From positions 1,024,629 to 1,088,628 of the forward strand of contig CACRXP010000007.1 of NCBI GenBank assembly GCA_902702965.1: a stretch of DNA of 64,000 nt. Direction: 5' to 3'. The notes beneath the pieces are model-generated. The model made no database searches. It saw nothing but the letters and a program-made list of their open reading frames with translations, and was not told the origin of the DNA. Both the position numbers and the translations under genes were made by a program. Shown one piece after another: positions 35,400 through 47,599 of the stretch. Each line of letters begins with the position of its first letter. Within the stretch, counting starts at the first letter, position 1. This DNA is from Spirometra erinaceieuropaei. Its lineage: Eukaryota > Platyhelminthes > Cestoda > Diphyllobothriidea > Diphyllobothriidae.

Positions 35400-36520
35400 G
35401 GTAAGTGACCATAGTTGTTTCTGGTAGTCCCCGCGGCTTTAACATCAAACTGAAGCAATCGTGGATACGCACTTTGATCTAACACTTTCATTGTCAAAAC
35501 TTGGCAAGCGCTACGTATTGCGTCTGTTTTGCCTGCAGTACTGCTGCCTCAGCAATGGCTTATCTTATTTAAACAACTACTTTCTACTCAACGCCAAAAC
35601 CCTGTCGATCCAGGCGTTTCAAAACCTCGCGAAATACTTTGCTGCTAGTTGGCTCGGCGGGTTGGCCTATACGTCAGACCGCTGTATATCAACAGAACGC
35701 AAGTGCTTTTTTAAGGGAACCGACATTAAATTTTTCACCTTTCTATTTATGTCACTCGCATTCATTTGTTTCGCTCTTCATTGATGACCCTCGCTTTCCT
35801 GAGACAAAAATTTAAACGTAAACGTGATATCCCATTAACAATGAATGCAATCGGCCGGATTTGGATAAAACTGCATATGTTTTAAGTTATTATTCGAAGT
35901 TTATATACACTCTGTAGGAATGTCCAGGAATACTTTGGTTTCGGTCGACATGGCTAACCTGATTGACCACTTAACTGTCTTTGCCGGTCTTATAGATAAA
36001 CAGGTTAACGGCGTACGAGCAAAAATTTACGGTACCAGAGTGGTTTAATTACTATTCGTGTATCCAATAGCATCTTTATCATTTACTTTTCCAAAAGGGT
36101 TCAACCCAAGTGCAACTATCTTTGTCCCTTTTCTATGATCTCTAATAAAACGGTTCTGTTATTTTCGTAGGAAGTGGAGATTTTTAACTCCCTGTTTTAG
36201 ATTGCTATGATCGAGGTATTTTGCTATGTAAAAGGACGTCGCAAATTTCTATTAAAATTTTCTTTTATATTTTGCGCAACACAAATCTGACTGCAAAGTA
36301 TTTCCGTAAAAATAATACTGTGGTCCAGCTAACTCACAAAATTTGCAATCACATCTAAGAAATTAGCACCCGAAAACACAAGTTTCGAAACTTCCTTAAC
36401 AAACGAAGTTATTCAATATTTTTATTTAAAAAAACGAATACTCTCTCGCTGAAAGTATTAAAATTACTATTCCTACCACGAAAAATGTAAGACTAAAAAA
36501 GAAAATCGCACATTGATTTA
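35400..36520. other. AT-rich intron, nothing secure
   Basis: A 107-codon plus-strand open stretch (35461-35784) has no splice context or recognisable motif and is treated as chance. Confidence 0.4.
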
Positions 36521-36534
36521 TTGTCAAAACTAAC

Positions 36535-36686
36535 TGCGTTTCCGGAGAATTGAAGGAGATCCTTGGATAGCCGACGTTTTTCATTGTGTGGTGCACTAAT
36601 TTCAGTAAAACGTCGGGCGTATATCGATGAAGGCGGCTTGGATTCCGCCGAAACCGACCATAAGGATTTTCGGGGCTTACGCATGT
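36535..36686 (-). CDS. Exon of HEAT-like gene, basic/serine-rich linker
   Basis: 152 nt: two bases then 50 codons, ending in phase 0. The acceptor pyrimidine tract is excellent (cttttacctcttcccttaag|). The donor GCA|GTTAGT is weaker. The translation begins MRKPRKSLWSVSAESKPPSS and contains PHNEKRRLSKDLLQFSG, a basic, probably disordered linker with possible phosphorylation sites. Phase fits the 37737 exon (split codon GAC) and the 33986 exon. An alternative frame is also open here, which lowers confidence. Confidence 0.6.
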
Positions 36687-37736
36687 CTTAAGGGAAGAGG
36701 TAAAAGACTGCTTTAGCCATAGCATTGGCTTTTAAGTGCCTCACTAACGGAGTACTAACCATCAACGGATACAGGCGGGTAGTTTATGCATTTTTGGTTT
36801 ATTCTGCGTTCTGTCGCTACTGTATCAGAGATAGACTACTTCGAATAAAAAGTAGTCGAAGAAGCGTCCGTAGTACTACTGCGTTATGTCTCAAGCATTG
36901 CATAGGTTCCCATTTTGATTTAATTTTTCATTACCGGACTTCGGCAGAATATATAACTAGCGGGGGAGTTGCAATTCGATCATCTTTGGAAATACCCATT
37001 ACGTAATATTCATAGTTGAAGGTATGCTGTGCTGCAGGACACTGCCTAAACTCTGATTTACGGCCTTTTTACGGTTACGCTACTCGCTACGATAAAAGTA
37101 GTCGAGATGTTACAGTAAAATGTTTGCCAGAAATAACTTTTACATGCCTCTTATTAATTCCACCTCTATTTAATTAAGGAAATATGCTGCAATATAAAGT
37201 GGTCTTCTAAAAGAAATGCAAAATAGTGGCTGGTCGAGAATTTTCGATTGCTGTTCTACCGGAATTTTACGCTTCTTTCGGTATGCAACCCCAGGCAAGT
37301 AGACAATATCAAATGCCATCGTCGTATTTCAAAATGGAAAGATACTTTTGTGCGGATTAGATCGGATCCAATCCTATCTAAGCATAGAGTTTACTGCCAA
37401 GCACTCTGGTTTCATACCTTAATGCGCTCTTAAGCCTGTTTGGACGCAGCTTTCTTTTAACTTCGATGTTTAAAAAGTCCACATATTGGCTCATTCGATG
37501 TAAGAACCGACATTCTGTTTCTAAAGTAAGCTTATATATGCCTAACTAAAATCAAAAAACTCGCAAACGTTTGACAGAATTTGCGATCAGCTTTTATGGA
37601 AAGTGCAGGGAACATATTTCCCACTTTTAGTTATCATGTTATATTACTGAAAAGTGCTAATCAGTACGTAGTACTTATGTGAATCTGTGATTATGTCTGA
37701 ATCGGCGGTCCCTGCGCCACTTCCTCCCTCACTCAC

Positions 37737-37841
37737 CTGTCTTGGGCAAAAGGTAGGCAGCTTCCGTTTGCAAATCATTTTCCACCAAAAGCCGACAAAT
37801 ACTGCAGTAAGCCTGCAGGTGGCCTAGTGTCCGGACAGCGA
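37737..37841 (-). CDS. Exon of HEAT-like gene
   Basis: 105 nt: two bases, 34 codons, one base. The acceptor is a long T-rich tract ending ttattacag| and the donor is ACAG|GTGAGTG, both textbook. The translation is AVRTLGHLQAYCSICRLLVE then NDLQTEAAYLLPKT. The other two frames contain stops. Phase matches both neighbours (38068 and 36686). Confidence 0.9.
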
Positions 37842-38067
37842 CTGTAATAAAAAAAAAAAAACTGGTTTAAAATAAGGTCAAAATAGACAGAAATCTTAGT
37901 AAAATACGAATATAGAATATTAACAGTTCAAGGCGTTAAAAAACTCTGAAAGAAGCAGTGCCCATAGGCGATCAAAAATATATTCTTCATAAGGGAGACC
38001 ATTTTTCTAAAAGGGGGGTGTATAAATTTTCCATTGGGAGAGGGCGGGCGATGAAAAATCCCCTTAC

Positions 38068-38199
38068 CTTTCTTGGAAATGGCTGCGCAGACAAAGTTCT
38101 TCATGGGTGTGAGAAGTACCTCCTGGTTGGGTGACCAGTTCTGTGTTATGCATACGACGACATTACGGAGTTCCTGTTGAGAGTCCTTCAGTTTCGTAA
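38068..38199 (-). CDS. Exon of HEAT-like gene
   Basis: 132 nt: two bases, 43 codons, one base. The acceptor has a strong pyrimidine tract (ctcttttgtttaag|) and the donor is AAG|GTAAGG-like. The translation includes LRNVVVCITQNWSPNQEVLL and TPMKNFVCAAISKK. The spare G joins TC of the next exon to give Val, so phase is preserved across the 226-bp intron to 37841. Confidence 0.85.
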
Positions 38200-38929
38200 C
38201 TTAAACAAAAGAGCAAAAACAATAGGGGGTGTTGATGAAGGCCATAAATAGCCACTTCAGCCATTGAAATGGCGTCAATACGTAAGCGTTTTTTTCTGTT
38301 TTGGCTTTCTTTCATAGAGACCCACAGGAAACAGCTGACTTTTAAAAGGAAACACGGTTGAAAAAAATCTGTATGGAAAATGCGGAAACAGGTAATACGA
38401 CAACCCAAAGCTGATGCACAAGTTGATTTTGTGTGTAAAGGGACGGGGTTAGTTATTGCCCGGTTTATTTGTGTGCTCCTATTTCTACCACAACTGTCCG
38501 TCACGATATACCTAAGGTTGCTTTAGTAAGCAAATCCAGAATTGGAAGATCAAATAGCGTGATAGGTTTTTGAAAGTTTTGTCCTTCTAAGCATACTTCG
38601 AATTCGGCAAGGGTTAATTACTGTTTTGCCAGACCAAAAAAAACAGAAAGAGGCTGGAGATGGTTATGCTTATGGGAAAGGAGCCTGCACCAGCTGAGTG
38701 AAAAGTTCGGACATTGGAGGGAGTAAAGGAGGTGAGACGCACCTCACACGACGCGTCTTGAAAATGTCGTGATGCGTTAAAAGTCGTGGTTTGGAAAGCC
38801 GCCATCTAACAGGATTACTCGGTCCACCTACCAGGACGGAGAGGCAGATTGCAATGACCCCTTCATTAATGTGGGGCTTTTATGGCTCTCTTACTCAGGT
38901 GGAATCCGAGCTGCTCACATCTTAGTTCG

Positions 38930-39100
38930 GCGAAAGTTTGGTCCTCTGGCTGCGATCTAAGCGTGTTACGCTCTGTCAGCCACCCTGTCCTGACATCAGG
39001 TGTAGGTGCATGGAGGAGGGGGGGGGGGAGTGTCACTGATGCTGTCCAAGTCCACCATTAATTCGCGCGCTATCTACCGTCCCTGCGTCCAACTTCCTGA
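38930..39100 (+). repeat. Repeat B fragment
   Basis: 'tgtcactgatgctgtccaag' and 'tccaccattaattcgcgcgc' align with the repeat B 3' block. A run of G (39018-39028) lies in it. Confidence 0.5.
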
Positions 39101-39229
39101 GGAATACATGCTGGGCATCAAGGTTCTCGATGGCGAACTATTGTGTGGAGTGACTAGAGGACTGAAGGTTAGCCTTAAAAGCTCCTTCTGTGCGAGCCTC
39201 CTAGTGGATCTTTCACAGACATCCAAGCT

Positions 39230-39530
39230 GAATGCTCCTTTTTGTTCTCTAGAATCCTGTTACACGGCTGTAGGATCAGCTCGTGTGTGGCACGCGTAGA
39301 CGGACTGTTTAACCTTGCCAGCCACTGCGTCCGAGCCCGCCCCCGGTCATCCTAGTTCCCTCCCTTTCCACAGAGCCTGGTAGGTGAGGATGGAGAGAGC
39401 GTGGCAGATATTGCGCAAATGCACTCTCACCAAAAAAAGTTGATGTGCTTTCCAGTGTGCCTGCATTTACCATGCTGTGAAACACAAAATGAACGCCATG
39501 GTTTGCGGCGGTCGAACTGATAGTGCATAA
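39230..39530 (+). repeat. Repeat B fragment
   Basis: 'ggcacgcgtagacggactgt', 'gatggagagagcgtggcaga' and 'catgctgtgaaacacaaa', then 'ggcggtcgaactg', match repeat B in order. Confidence 0.5.
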
Positions 39531-39655
39531 TGGGGGCTAACGGCTGAAGATGGTAATGGAGTTTTTAATTTTCGATTAGTCCTGCTTCCTGCCAAATGCC
39601 CGTGATTGTCAAAAAATGGCACGATTATCTTTTCACAAAGAAACAGGTTGGATAC

Positions 39656-39854
39656 CAGTGTCGCAACACTCAGTTACTGATGCTAGTATTATTGCAGTTA
39701 GTTACCCATACTGTAAGCGTTGGTAGAGTAGCTTTGGCAGCCGTGGTGGCGGTGGTAGTAGTAGTAGTAGTACTAATAGTAGGATTATTAGTAGTATTCG
39801 CCGTATCAGTGGTGGTAGACGGGGGAAAAAGTTTTCTTCAGTGTTGCGACACTG
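39656..39854. mobile_element. Small MITE-like element with GTA repeat
   Basis: A 199-bp segment bounded by a 15-bp perfect terminal inverted repeat: CAGTGTCGCAACACT at 39656-39670 and AGTGTTGCGACACTG at 39840-39854. The interior has a GTA/GTG microsatellite (about 39740-39800). No clear target duplication was seen. The 127-codon Val-rich frame across it is an artefact of the repeat. Confidence 0.5.
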
Positions 39855-40354
39855 TATTCCCGCCAAGAAACATATCATTTTTGACGCAAAGAGAAATAAG
39901 TAAAATTCCAGAACTCAGAATGCCTGCGCGTAGTTCACAACCAATTAACTGGCTACGGGAAAATACTATGTTTCTGTAGGTGCCGGATGTGGGAAATGTA
40001 GGTCGATTGTATTTGGGGTAAAGTACTCATTAAAAAACGGAACCGAAAAATAATTGTCTACTCTTGATTGTTTACAGTCTTTCGTATTTTCTGGCTAACA
40101 TCCGACCGCAGTCAGTTCAAAAGTCTCCTTAGTTCAATAAAGTGTCTGAAAAGACTCCCCATTTTAGCATGAAGATTTTGTACTATATAACATTTGTCAG
40201 CGATTATTTAATATCATCATAGTGTACTCATAACGCGAACATTTTAAAAACTTTGAACGGGAAGGATGGGGTATGTAACCCGCTTGGCTGGTTTTTTCGA
40301 AAATTTGCCTTCTTATCTTATCAAGGCAGGTGTGGTGTGGCCCCAAAATACAAC

Positions 40355-40460
40355 GGGACGAGTGTGCGTCGTAGCGCCCCTCTACCCTTGTATATGCACG
40401 ATCGCAACCAACAAGGGCGTTGGACTTCTAACTAGCAGGTCCTGTCACTCCAAGAGACTT
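40355..40460 (+). repeat. SINE head fragment
   Basis: 'cacgatcgcaaccaacaagg', 'gcgttggacttctaactagc' and 'aggtcctgtcactcc', a truncated copy of the SINE tRNA-like head. Confidence 0.55.
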
Positions 40461-40599
40461 TCCTGAGGACCAGGTTATCCCGTCAGTTGACAACCTTCTA
40501 AGCTATGATGTCTCTAGCGGGTGGTGATAGGTCCAAGCACTTCAGATTTGCTATAGTGAGGAACATGCTGATTTTCTGTGGCGATACATTCTCGATCGC

Positions 40600-40865
40600 A
40601 ACCAGCAGGAAAACGAGCTCGGTTAGCGTATTGAACTTCTAACCAACAGGCCGGGGGATCGAGGCCCCAGATGTTGCCCACCTTGGAACTGGCTAATAAG
40701 CCAGAAATAACCATTTCATCTTCCCTTTTCTTTCGTCGGCAATGCTATTCTGTCTATATTGAGTGCCGTCACTCGACTGCTGACGGGAATCGAGACAGAG
40801 AGAGAGAGCCCCAAGACACAACGAAATGAGTAAGCTCCGCAACGCGATCGATGACCTTCTCTTTA
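40600..40865 (+). repeat. tRNA-derived SINE, near full length
   Basis: Head with B-box-like 'gggggatcgaggcc', then 'gctaataagccagaaataac', 'ttcgtcggcaatgctattct', a GA-rich run and the tail 'cgcaacgcgatcgatga'. Confidence 0.8.
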
Positions 40866-40904
40866 GCATTGCTAATATACTAAATTGCAACCGAAAGGAC
40901 AAGA

Positions 40905-41075
40905 AGCCCATGACTCAGTGGTTAGGACGTTGAACTTCTAACTAACTGGTCACGGTGTCGAGCCCTAGGGTTTGCACACCTCGGGGCTAAATATGGCTGG
41001 CTAACGACGGCTAATAAGCCGGAAATGGGCATTCGATTCTCCCCTGTCTCTGTCGGCAGCCCTATTCTGCGCCTC
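40905..41075 (+). repeat. tRNA-derived SINE, 5' two thirds
   Basis: Head 'cccatgactcagtggttagg' (A-box like) with 'acggtgtcgagccc' (B-box like), then 'gctaataagccggaaatggg'. It lies in tandem with the preceding copy. Confidence 0.75.
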
Positions 41076-41177
41076 GCGAAAGTTTATCTGGTAAAGAGTA
41101 GAAAAAGGATTCGTACGGTAGACAGATCTTGATCTTCACTAACGTTATTTACGTCAAAATTGTCCTCATCGAGCTAA

Positions 41178-41465
41178 AGGTTAGGGCTTGGGATATGGTT
41201 GAAGTTAGGGTTAGTAGTAGGAGCTGGGTTATTCCTGGAGCCCAGGTTGTCAGGCTTGGGTTATAATTTGGATTTTCGGTTGGGGCCAGTGTTGGGATTT
41301 AGAATTAGGGTCAGGGTTTTGTGCTTGGGTTTGAGGGTTTGGGTAGGGGATTTAAGGCCTAGATTTATAGTTGCGTTTACGTTCCAGTTTTTTCTAAATG
41401 CTCATAGGTTAAGGGTTATGGTTACCCATTACAGCCATGAACATGGTTGGCGTTAGGGCCATGGT
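41178..41465 (+). repeat. Degenerate telomere-like tract, about 290 bp
   Basis: Many imperfect GGGTTAG, GGGTTTG and GGTTAGG units over about 290 bp. The longest of four such tracts in the window. Confidence 0.7.
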
Positions 41466-41861
41466 TGACTATGGTTTTCCCAGGGGGTTGCATACCACAC
41501 CCCAAACCCTTTGACATTTACTTAGCCGCTGACTCAGATTACGAATACGAGGAGATTTACTCTTTATAATATTTTACTTCATTCGTGAAACGTCCACCGG
41601 AACGTTCTACAGTCGAGCTGTACACTCGCTCATGGAAATAAATTTTCACCTCCTGCCTTGTTTAAAATGGAGAAAACATTTCATTAGTGGAAATATCCTC
41701 TTCTCCCAGACCATATTATCGTTGTTTTCAAGCAGTTCATTCAGGCAAAATCAATAATGGAGCTGTTGTCCTTTCATCAGAATATGTATGTGCCAGATTG
41801 TCAAACCTGAACCTAAGCAAGTCGGAAGATCCAACGCATTAGTACGGATGTTTCCTTTCAC

Positions 41862-42052
41862 TGCAATCTCTGATAAAATGAGCACTCATAATATAAAGAC
41901 TTGTTCACCATATTCACCAAACGATCATTCGTCCTGATCATCTTTTTATGATCTCCGGCGAGCCAGACTTGGCCGATCTCCTGTGACACTAAGAATGGGT
42001 TTAATACAGCTCGAGCATACTCTAGAATCAACTTGGAAAATAAATCACGCTC
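41862..42052 (-). CDS. Exon of HEAT-like gene
   Basis: 191 nt, starting in phase 0 and ending with two spare bases. The translation begins ERDLFSKLILEYARAVLNPF and includes VSQEIGQVWLAGDHKK, a convincing protein sequence. The splice sites are the weak part: the acceptor is ctgcactgaag| with a poor pyrimidine tract and the donor is GTGAAA. The start phase fits the exon ending at 43955. The end phase does not fit the start of the 38199 exon, so either a boundary is off or an exon is missing in 38.2-41.8 kb. Confidence 0.6.
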
Positions 42053-42059
42053 CTTCAGT

Positions 42060-43420
42060 GCAGGCAATCGGATATCGAATAGGACTCGCTTTTACTGTTA
42101 CTTACAAACGCCGTTAAGTTTAGTGAACACAGTTATATCTAGAAAGCGCGCTGGACATTTTCTGGGCTAAAAGTCGGAGGACATGGAATGTCTGGCATCA
42201 TTGTCTTATCCTTTCTTAGGGTGGGAAACCACACCTAACTTAACAATCTTGTCTAGATTTTATTTTAGTTGACGAAGGCTTATTGGTGGTCCGAAATGGT
42301 GAACGCCGTGAAGCTGAACGTTAGTCGAGAGAGATGACCGGAAGCAGTATGCCAGAGGAAAAATGATAACATGTTTACATGATACCGTGAGGGCACCACA
42401 GGAAAATCCATGGCTTTCGCAGTGAGGCTATTTCACCCGGGAAAACAGACGAAACGTTAGAACACTGTTCACTAGTTCTGTCTGCTTTGAGCAAAATTAG
42501 GTCCTACACCCCCGAATAAAACTGAGGTAGGGTACTATAAATAGTCAAATGCCCTTTCCTCGCATCAGAAACGTACAGATGGAAATTAGGAGATTGCATG
42601 CATTTCTCCGTATGCCCCCTGAAGGATGTCCTAGCAGGAGCGCGGTAACGTAGTAGGCGTCAGGTAGAATAGCACAGCCAGGAGTTTGGGTGGGAAGGAG
42701 CTGTAATTTAGGAAATAGTGGAAATCACTGTGAACACAAGTATCGAGTCACGTAAGCAAAACCACCTATGTGGCTGACTTTCAAACAGACAACTGGTACA
42801 AGCAACGTTCAGTCATGTGTTAGGTGTGCGAACCAACATCGGGGATACAGGTAGTATTGTCCAAAATCAATACATGAAATTTGAACACGGTTCGGAAACG
42901 CGTCCGCACTGGGAAATGAGGAAACCTAGGCGCCTCCAATATGGGAAACGTAGTACCAGAGGTTTCACGAGTGGGACTACGAGAAAACACTACAAGATAC
43001 GTAAAAACTGGGAGAAAACGAAGCGCATTAAAGATAAATGTGTTAGTTCGTTTTGATGGATACAAAACTCTCACCATAATCAATCTGGAATATGAAAATT
43101 CGCTACAGGTACCCAAAAAACTGACTCCAATGGGAATAGTGAAGATCAACCTGTAAAGGTCATCGGCAATGAACTCCCTAATTAGGCGATCACTCAGAAA
43201 GAAGCCGTAAATGGAATTCGTAGGAAGTGGGTGCAGAAATGGCGGTACAGTATATCTGCAAAAACTGAGGCAGAAGACCTTTTAAAAACCCCGTAAACCG
43301 TACACTAGGCCTAGCTTAAAAGTAAGCCTTTCTCCAAGCGCTTTTACGGAGTTGAGGAAGTTGTCGCTGATCGCCACTGTAAGCAATCAAGATAAATCCA
43401 AACCGAGCTATAATTCAAAA
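42060..43420. other. Intron, nothing recognised
   Basis: No secure exon. Short opposing frames at 42.8-43.1 kb lack splice support. The interval 42400-42700 has no family match in the window. Confidence 0.4.
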
Positions 43421-43424
43421 CCCA

Positions 43425-43530
43425 ATAATACTCCAAACCCTAAATTTAATCCTAACCATGACCTGGGCGCCAATTCTAGTCCTCTTACCTTAACCCCTAA
43501 CTACTAACCCTGACCCCAACCTCCTAGCCT
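43425..43530 (-). repeat. Degenerate telomere-like tract
   Basis: Imperfect CCCTAA and CCCTGA units ('ccaaaccctaaat', 'cttaacccctaacta', 'accctgaccccaacc'). Confidence 0.65.
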
Positions 43531-43954
43531 AGGTATGCTAACTGTAGCACACCAACTGAAATTAATGCTAGTACCAATATTATAGATTGTTCGCTCAAGG
43601 AGGACGCATTTCCAAGCCTTAACAAAATTTATTCCATTCTGATCTCGCTAGTTTTCATGGTTAAAAAGCCGGGACTCGTTTAAGATGCATCGATTGCGGA
43701 GGAAAAATTAAATTCGAAGAAACGTGGACACTTCACTATCGATTTACGCTTCGAATTAATTGGTGATTTCTAAAAAGACCCGTTGTTCTTATGTAATTTG
43801 AGTTTACATGCGTCCTACAGCTTTTATCCAAATAATGAAATGTTTAACTTCGAAAAAATATTTAATGCATTATTTGGATTCAAACATCATGCCATAATGT
43901 GCATGTTAAGCTCCTGCATCCACTGAAATATTAAATATTTAAAACTTAACTTAC

Positions 43955-44018
43955 CTGCATTAAATTTGCTACTACGGAGACCAAACTTTCAAGACAAGCG
44001 TGGTTTTTCGAGTCAGGA
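43955..44018 (-). CDS. Small exon of HEAT-like gene
   Basis: 64 nt; one base completes a split codon, then 21 codons ending in phase 0. The acceptor is gataattttccccag| and the donor is ATGCAG|GTAAGT, both near-consensus. The translation contains PDSKNHACLESLVSVVANLM. Only this frame is open. The end phase matches the next exon at 42052. Confidence 0.72.
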
Positions 44019-45454
44019 CTGGGGAAAATTATCTAAAATGTAAATAGGTCTGCATTTATAAAATAAACGAGTTTGACGTTTATAAATTATTTTCATTACA
44101 TGCAAATTTTCCTGCCCATCAACTTTCAATAACCAAGGGTTTTGGTGCTCAATATTGCGCTGAACATGGATTATGACATTACCTAAACCTCGTAAACGAT
44201 TTCGTAAGAAGTTCCGGAGTTTATATCTCCACAAACGAAACAAGTTAAAACATGCAGCGAAAAGCGACACTTTCGTGAACCGAAGACAAAGAAGCTGAAT
44301 GCTACAAAATTAGAATACATGCGGTCCAGCTATAGCTTTGAGATTTTTATTTCGGCTCAAATGTTGAAGTGGATAGTCATAATCAAAACCAACTAGGGCC
44401 ATAGAGTTGAATAATTGCTAAGCGACGCGTCGGTATCAGTTAGCGTTGCATAGGACCAAAACATGCAATTGCCATCCGCAAATGATTTACGGAATAAGAT
44501 TATTTTTCATCGAAAAACGCAAAATGAAACCCATCAGCAACCTGAGTCGTGTGCAGCCACTTCGCACGCTGGCTTCTCAAAGATGTGCTGCCAGACTCGA
44601 AATTATATCGTTTTTTCCCACTCGGGATACATTTTTTCTCAGACATTCTATGCACTACTCTTCTTTTTTTTATTAATATTCCTCTCTTCTGAAGTTAGAT
44701 TTTAGTAGATAATTCATCTTCCGAAATGCGGGAAGTAGCTGCACGGAATGAAGCTCTTGGCGACATGACAGACGTCTAAATCTACCCTGTCATTTAGTCC
44801 TCAACGTAGCCTACTTGACCATTAAAAGTATTGCGTTTTAGTTAACTAAGCTTTTAACAGAAAGGATAATAGGATATGACCTACGTCAGGGCTTTTCTGA
44901 GAAATCTCTTGAAGCTGCGCCTTCAGGAACTGTAAGATCTCTCCGCAAATCTTCAACTGAACCTAAAAAGTTTAAGAGAAGAAAGAAAGTGCCAATTGTT
45001 TGAACGGTCAGGAAATATTTTTGTGTCATTTGTCTTCGCAGAACGGATTTAGACTGATCGAATTAATGTGCATTTATGTGTCACTCACTGATCCTTTGGG
45101 TGCAGCAATCCCCAGTGTTTGCTTACATTAAGGGAAATAAATGTTGCATACAATCTCAAAATGTGGTCGCGCCAAACAACATTCATCCAATTATTGCCCA
45201 ATTTTAGTGGCAACGGGAAAAATCTCAAAAGCACATAAACTATTTATCAAAAAATGTTTGTAGATGCCAGATATATCAAGGCTTGAACCTCGGGACCTTT
45301 TTAACCTGACAGTACTCATGGGAGGATCCTGCACAGAATTGACTGGCCTGGAGAAAAACAGTCAAGACTGGTACATAAATCTACTAAGCCAATCGGGTCG
45401 CTGTCGCCGAAGCCGTAGAAACGTTCGCAAGTCTCGAGAGTCGCAGCCTTAAAA

Positions 45455-46278
45455 CACTGCATCCAGTAAAAATAGCTACCTAAGTAGCATGAATTTTTCT
45501 CATTGATTTTCGGTGCCTTTATAAATTCCGATACACCTAGTGAATTACGGACGCAAAAATATTCATTCTCTTACTCATTTCGTAGAAAACTATTTTTTCT
45601 TCAATTTTTTTATGTGAAAAAAGGAACATAATTCGGTTTTGGAGGACTTTTCCGATTTCTGAATACTCTTGAACCAGACCCACCATTACAATTGCATCCA
45701 GGGTTTCGAAACTAAAAGCCGTATATTTTCGGCAATCCTATACTCTTTTTAGAGGAGACTATGTGGGATTCAGAAAATTTAGCAGTGGTTGCGGGCCATA
45801 TTGTAAACTTCATAAGCAACATTACTAAATGCAGAGACAATATGTTGTATGAACGGACATTTCACGGTCTTCAGAAATCTTACAATTAGAAACTTTTTAA
45901 AACCAATTTATACCCTTACTTTAAGTATGAAAGTGAAAGAAGACGGCAATTTCTATGAAACGAAGAAGACGTAATTTTCTACCAAATGAGTAAAAGGGTG
46001 AATATTTTAACGCGTTTTCCACTAGATATGTCAGAATTTACAAAGACATCAAAAATCGATGAAAAAACACACGCTACTTAAGTAGCCATTTTTTACAGAA
46101 CGTGGTTTCTGCAGGCGGCCAGAAAGTTTATTCAGAAGCTGGCATCCTGACGTAACTGAATTATGGTGGGAATTTGCTGCATGGCAATAAATTTTGCGAT
46201 TCCACTTAAGTTATCTTTTCGAGTCGAAAAGGCAGTTCAGAATTTCGGTCAACATTTCATGAGTTAGGACATCTACTG
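45455..46278. mobile_element. Foldback element copy 8 (left end missing)
   Basis: Begins within the left arm at 'aatagctacctaagtagcat' and ends 'catgagttaggacatctactg'. The arms are inverted around a centre near 45.85 kb. Confidence 0.85.
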
Positions 46279-46646
46279 TTATTATGAAAAGCCACCTTTC
46301 GCTTATTTATATTAATTAATATTGCATTAGACCACCTTGTGCCAAGACCTTGTCTTCACTCTTTCAGGCATACAACCGGACCAAGTCATGCAGGACTGCT
46401 GAGAACTTAGTTGAATAACATATGGTTCTGTAATTATGGAAGGCGTTGCAATTAAATGCTTTGTTCGAGGTATTTTAAAAGCTGCTTCTATCGAATATTA
46501 GCCATCCTGAATCTGATACATGGTCCGAACTACCAGCAGCACAGGTAGTAGTCAATAATCCGCCCTGTAATTCTATGTTACACTGAACACTGTTTAACGT
46601 TTCAATCAAAGCTTCATATGATTCGACACAGTATACTTTTAGATAC

Positions 46647-46721
46647 CGCATAATTGTCCACGACTCCGCAAACTAACGCTACTATCTGAGTGGTGAACAT
46701 CGCCTCGTTTGTCCGATTAAC
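46647..46721 (-). CDS. Probable exon of HEAT-like gene
   Basis: 75 nt, 25 codons, phase 0 to 0. The acceptor is ...ataaacgtcag| and the donor GCG|GTATCT is acceptable but not strong. The translation starts VNRTNEAMFTTQIVALVCGV. The start phase fits the exon ending at 49498. The end phase does not fit the exon at 44018, so at least one more exon, starting in phase 0 and ending with two spare bases, is expected between 44.0 and 46.6 kb. Confidence 0.45.
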
Positions 46722-47599
46722 CTGACGTTTATAATTTTAAATACACTAAGCAAGTATAGGTGAGAGCTTTTTGAACCTGGTATAACGACTGTTGCCTAAA
46801 TTTCGTGAGATCAGTGGTCTACTTAAAATGACACACGTGTTTGAAAAGAAGGGAATCTGAAGCACTAATGATAATACCTTGGCAGCATTTAAATTAATGC
46901 GACAACACCATATTCTCTGTGTCTAGAATACAGATGGGTCGCAGCCCAAGGTCATTACTATTCTATTTTTAGCCCAGCGTGCAGTGAAGTATATTAAAAC
47001 AAATTGCAGGACAATGCACTTCTGCCTGCAAAAAATCATTCGACGCGACATAGAACTGTCACCTGACTAGGTTCTTTTTTCATTATAAGGTCATATACAC
47101 CCTTCTTTGAAACGGATCAACATCTGTAGCGCCCCACAAGAACAACTGCGCGCTCGGACAGAACGTGAGACCTTGGGCCACGATGTGAACTGTTTCTACG
47201 TCCAATTCTGCAGATGCCGTTTACCGTAACTCCCTTTACCTTGTGACAGAAAAAATGGACGTATCATTTGGAGTTTAATTAGTAAAATACTCCATGGCGT
47301 TTTGGGCAGATGAGACTTTTGAATGGAAGTTAGCCGATAAACAGAACGAGGTGTATTTTATCAGATGATATACTTTTGACAGTTTGCTGATCAGTTCAAC
47401 TTAATTAGAACGGCAGCTGTTTTTACTGCCATAGCGATTATGCCGTCTATTTCCGTTAGTAGTTATTAAATATTTGTTAAATGTGCATATTTGGGTGGTC
47501 TGCTACCCGCAGTCCCCACATTGATTTTTTTGTTTTTGGTTAGGAAATCAGCCCTATGCTTTAAACTTTATTGATTTTCCTCGTTCAAACTCCCCCTAC

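Noticed and set aside
39596..39979. 127-codon Val-rich membrane-like frame
   Set aside because: The Val run comes from a GTA/GTG microsatellite inside a MITE-like element.
43471..43510. Donor-like CTTACC on the minus strand
   Set aside because: It is part of the degenerate telomere-like tract and no exon precedes it.
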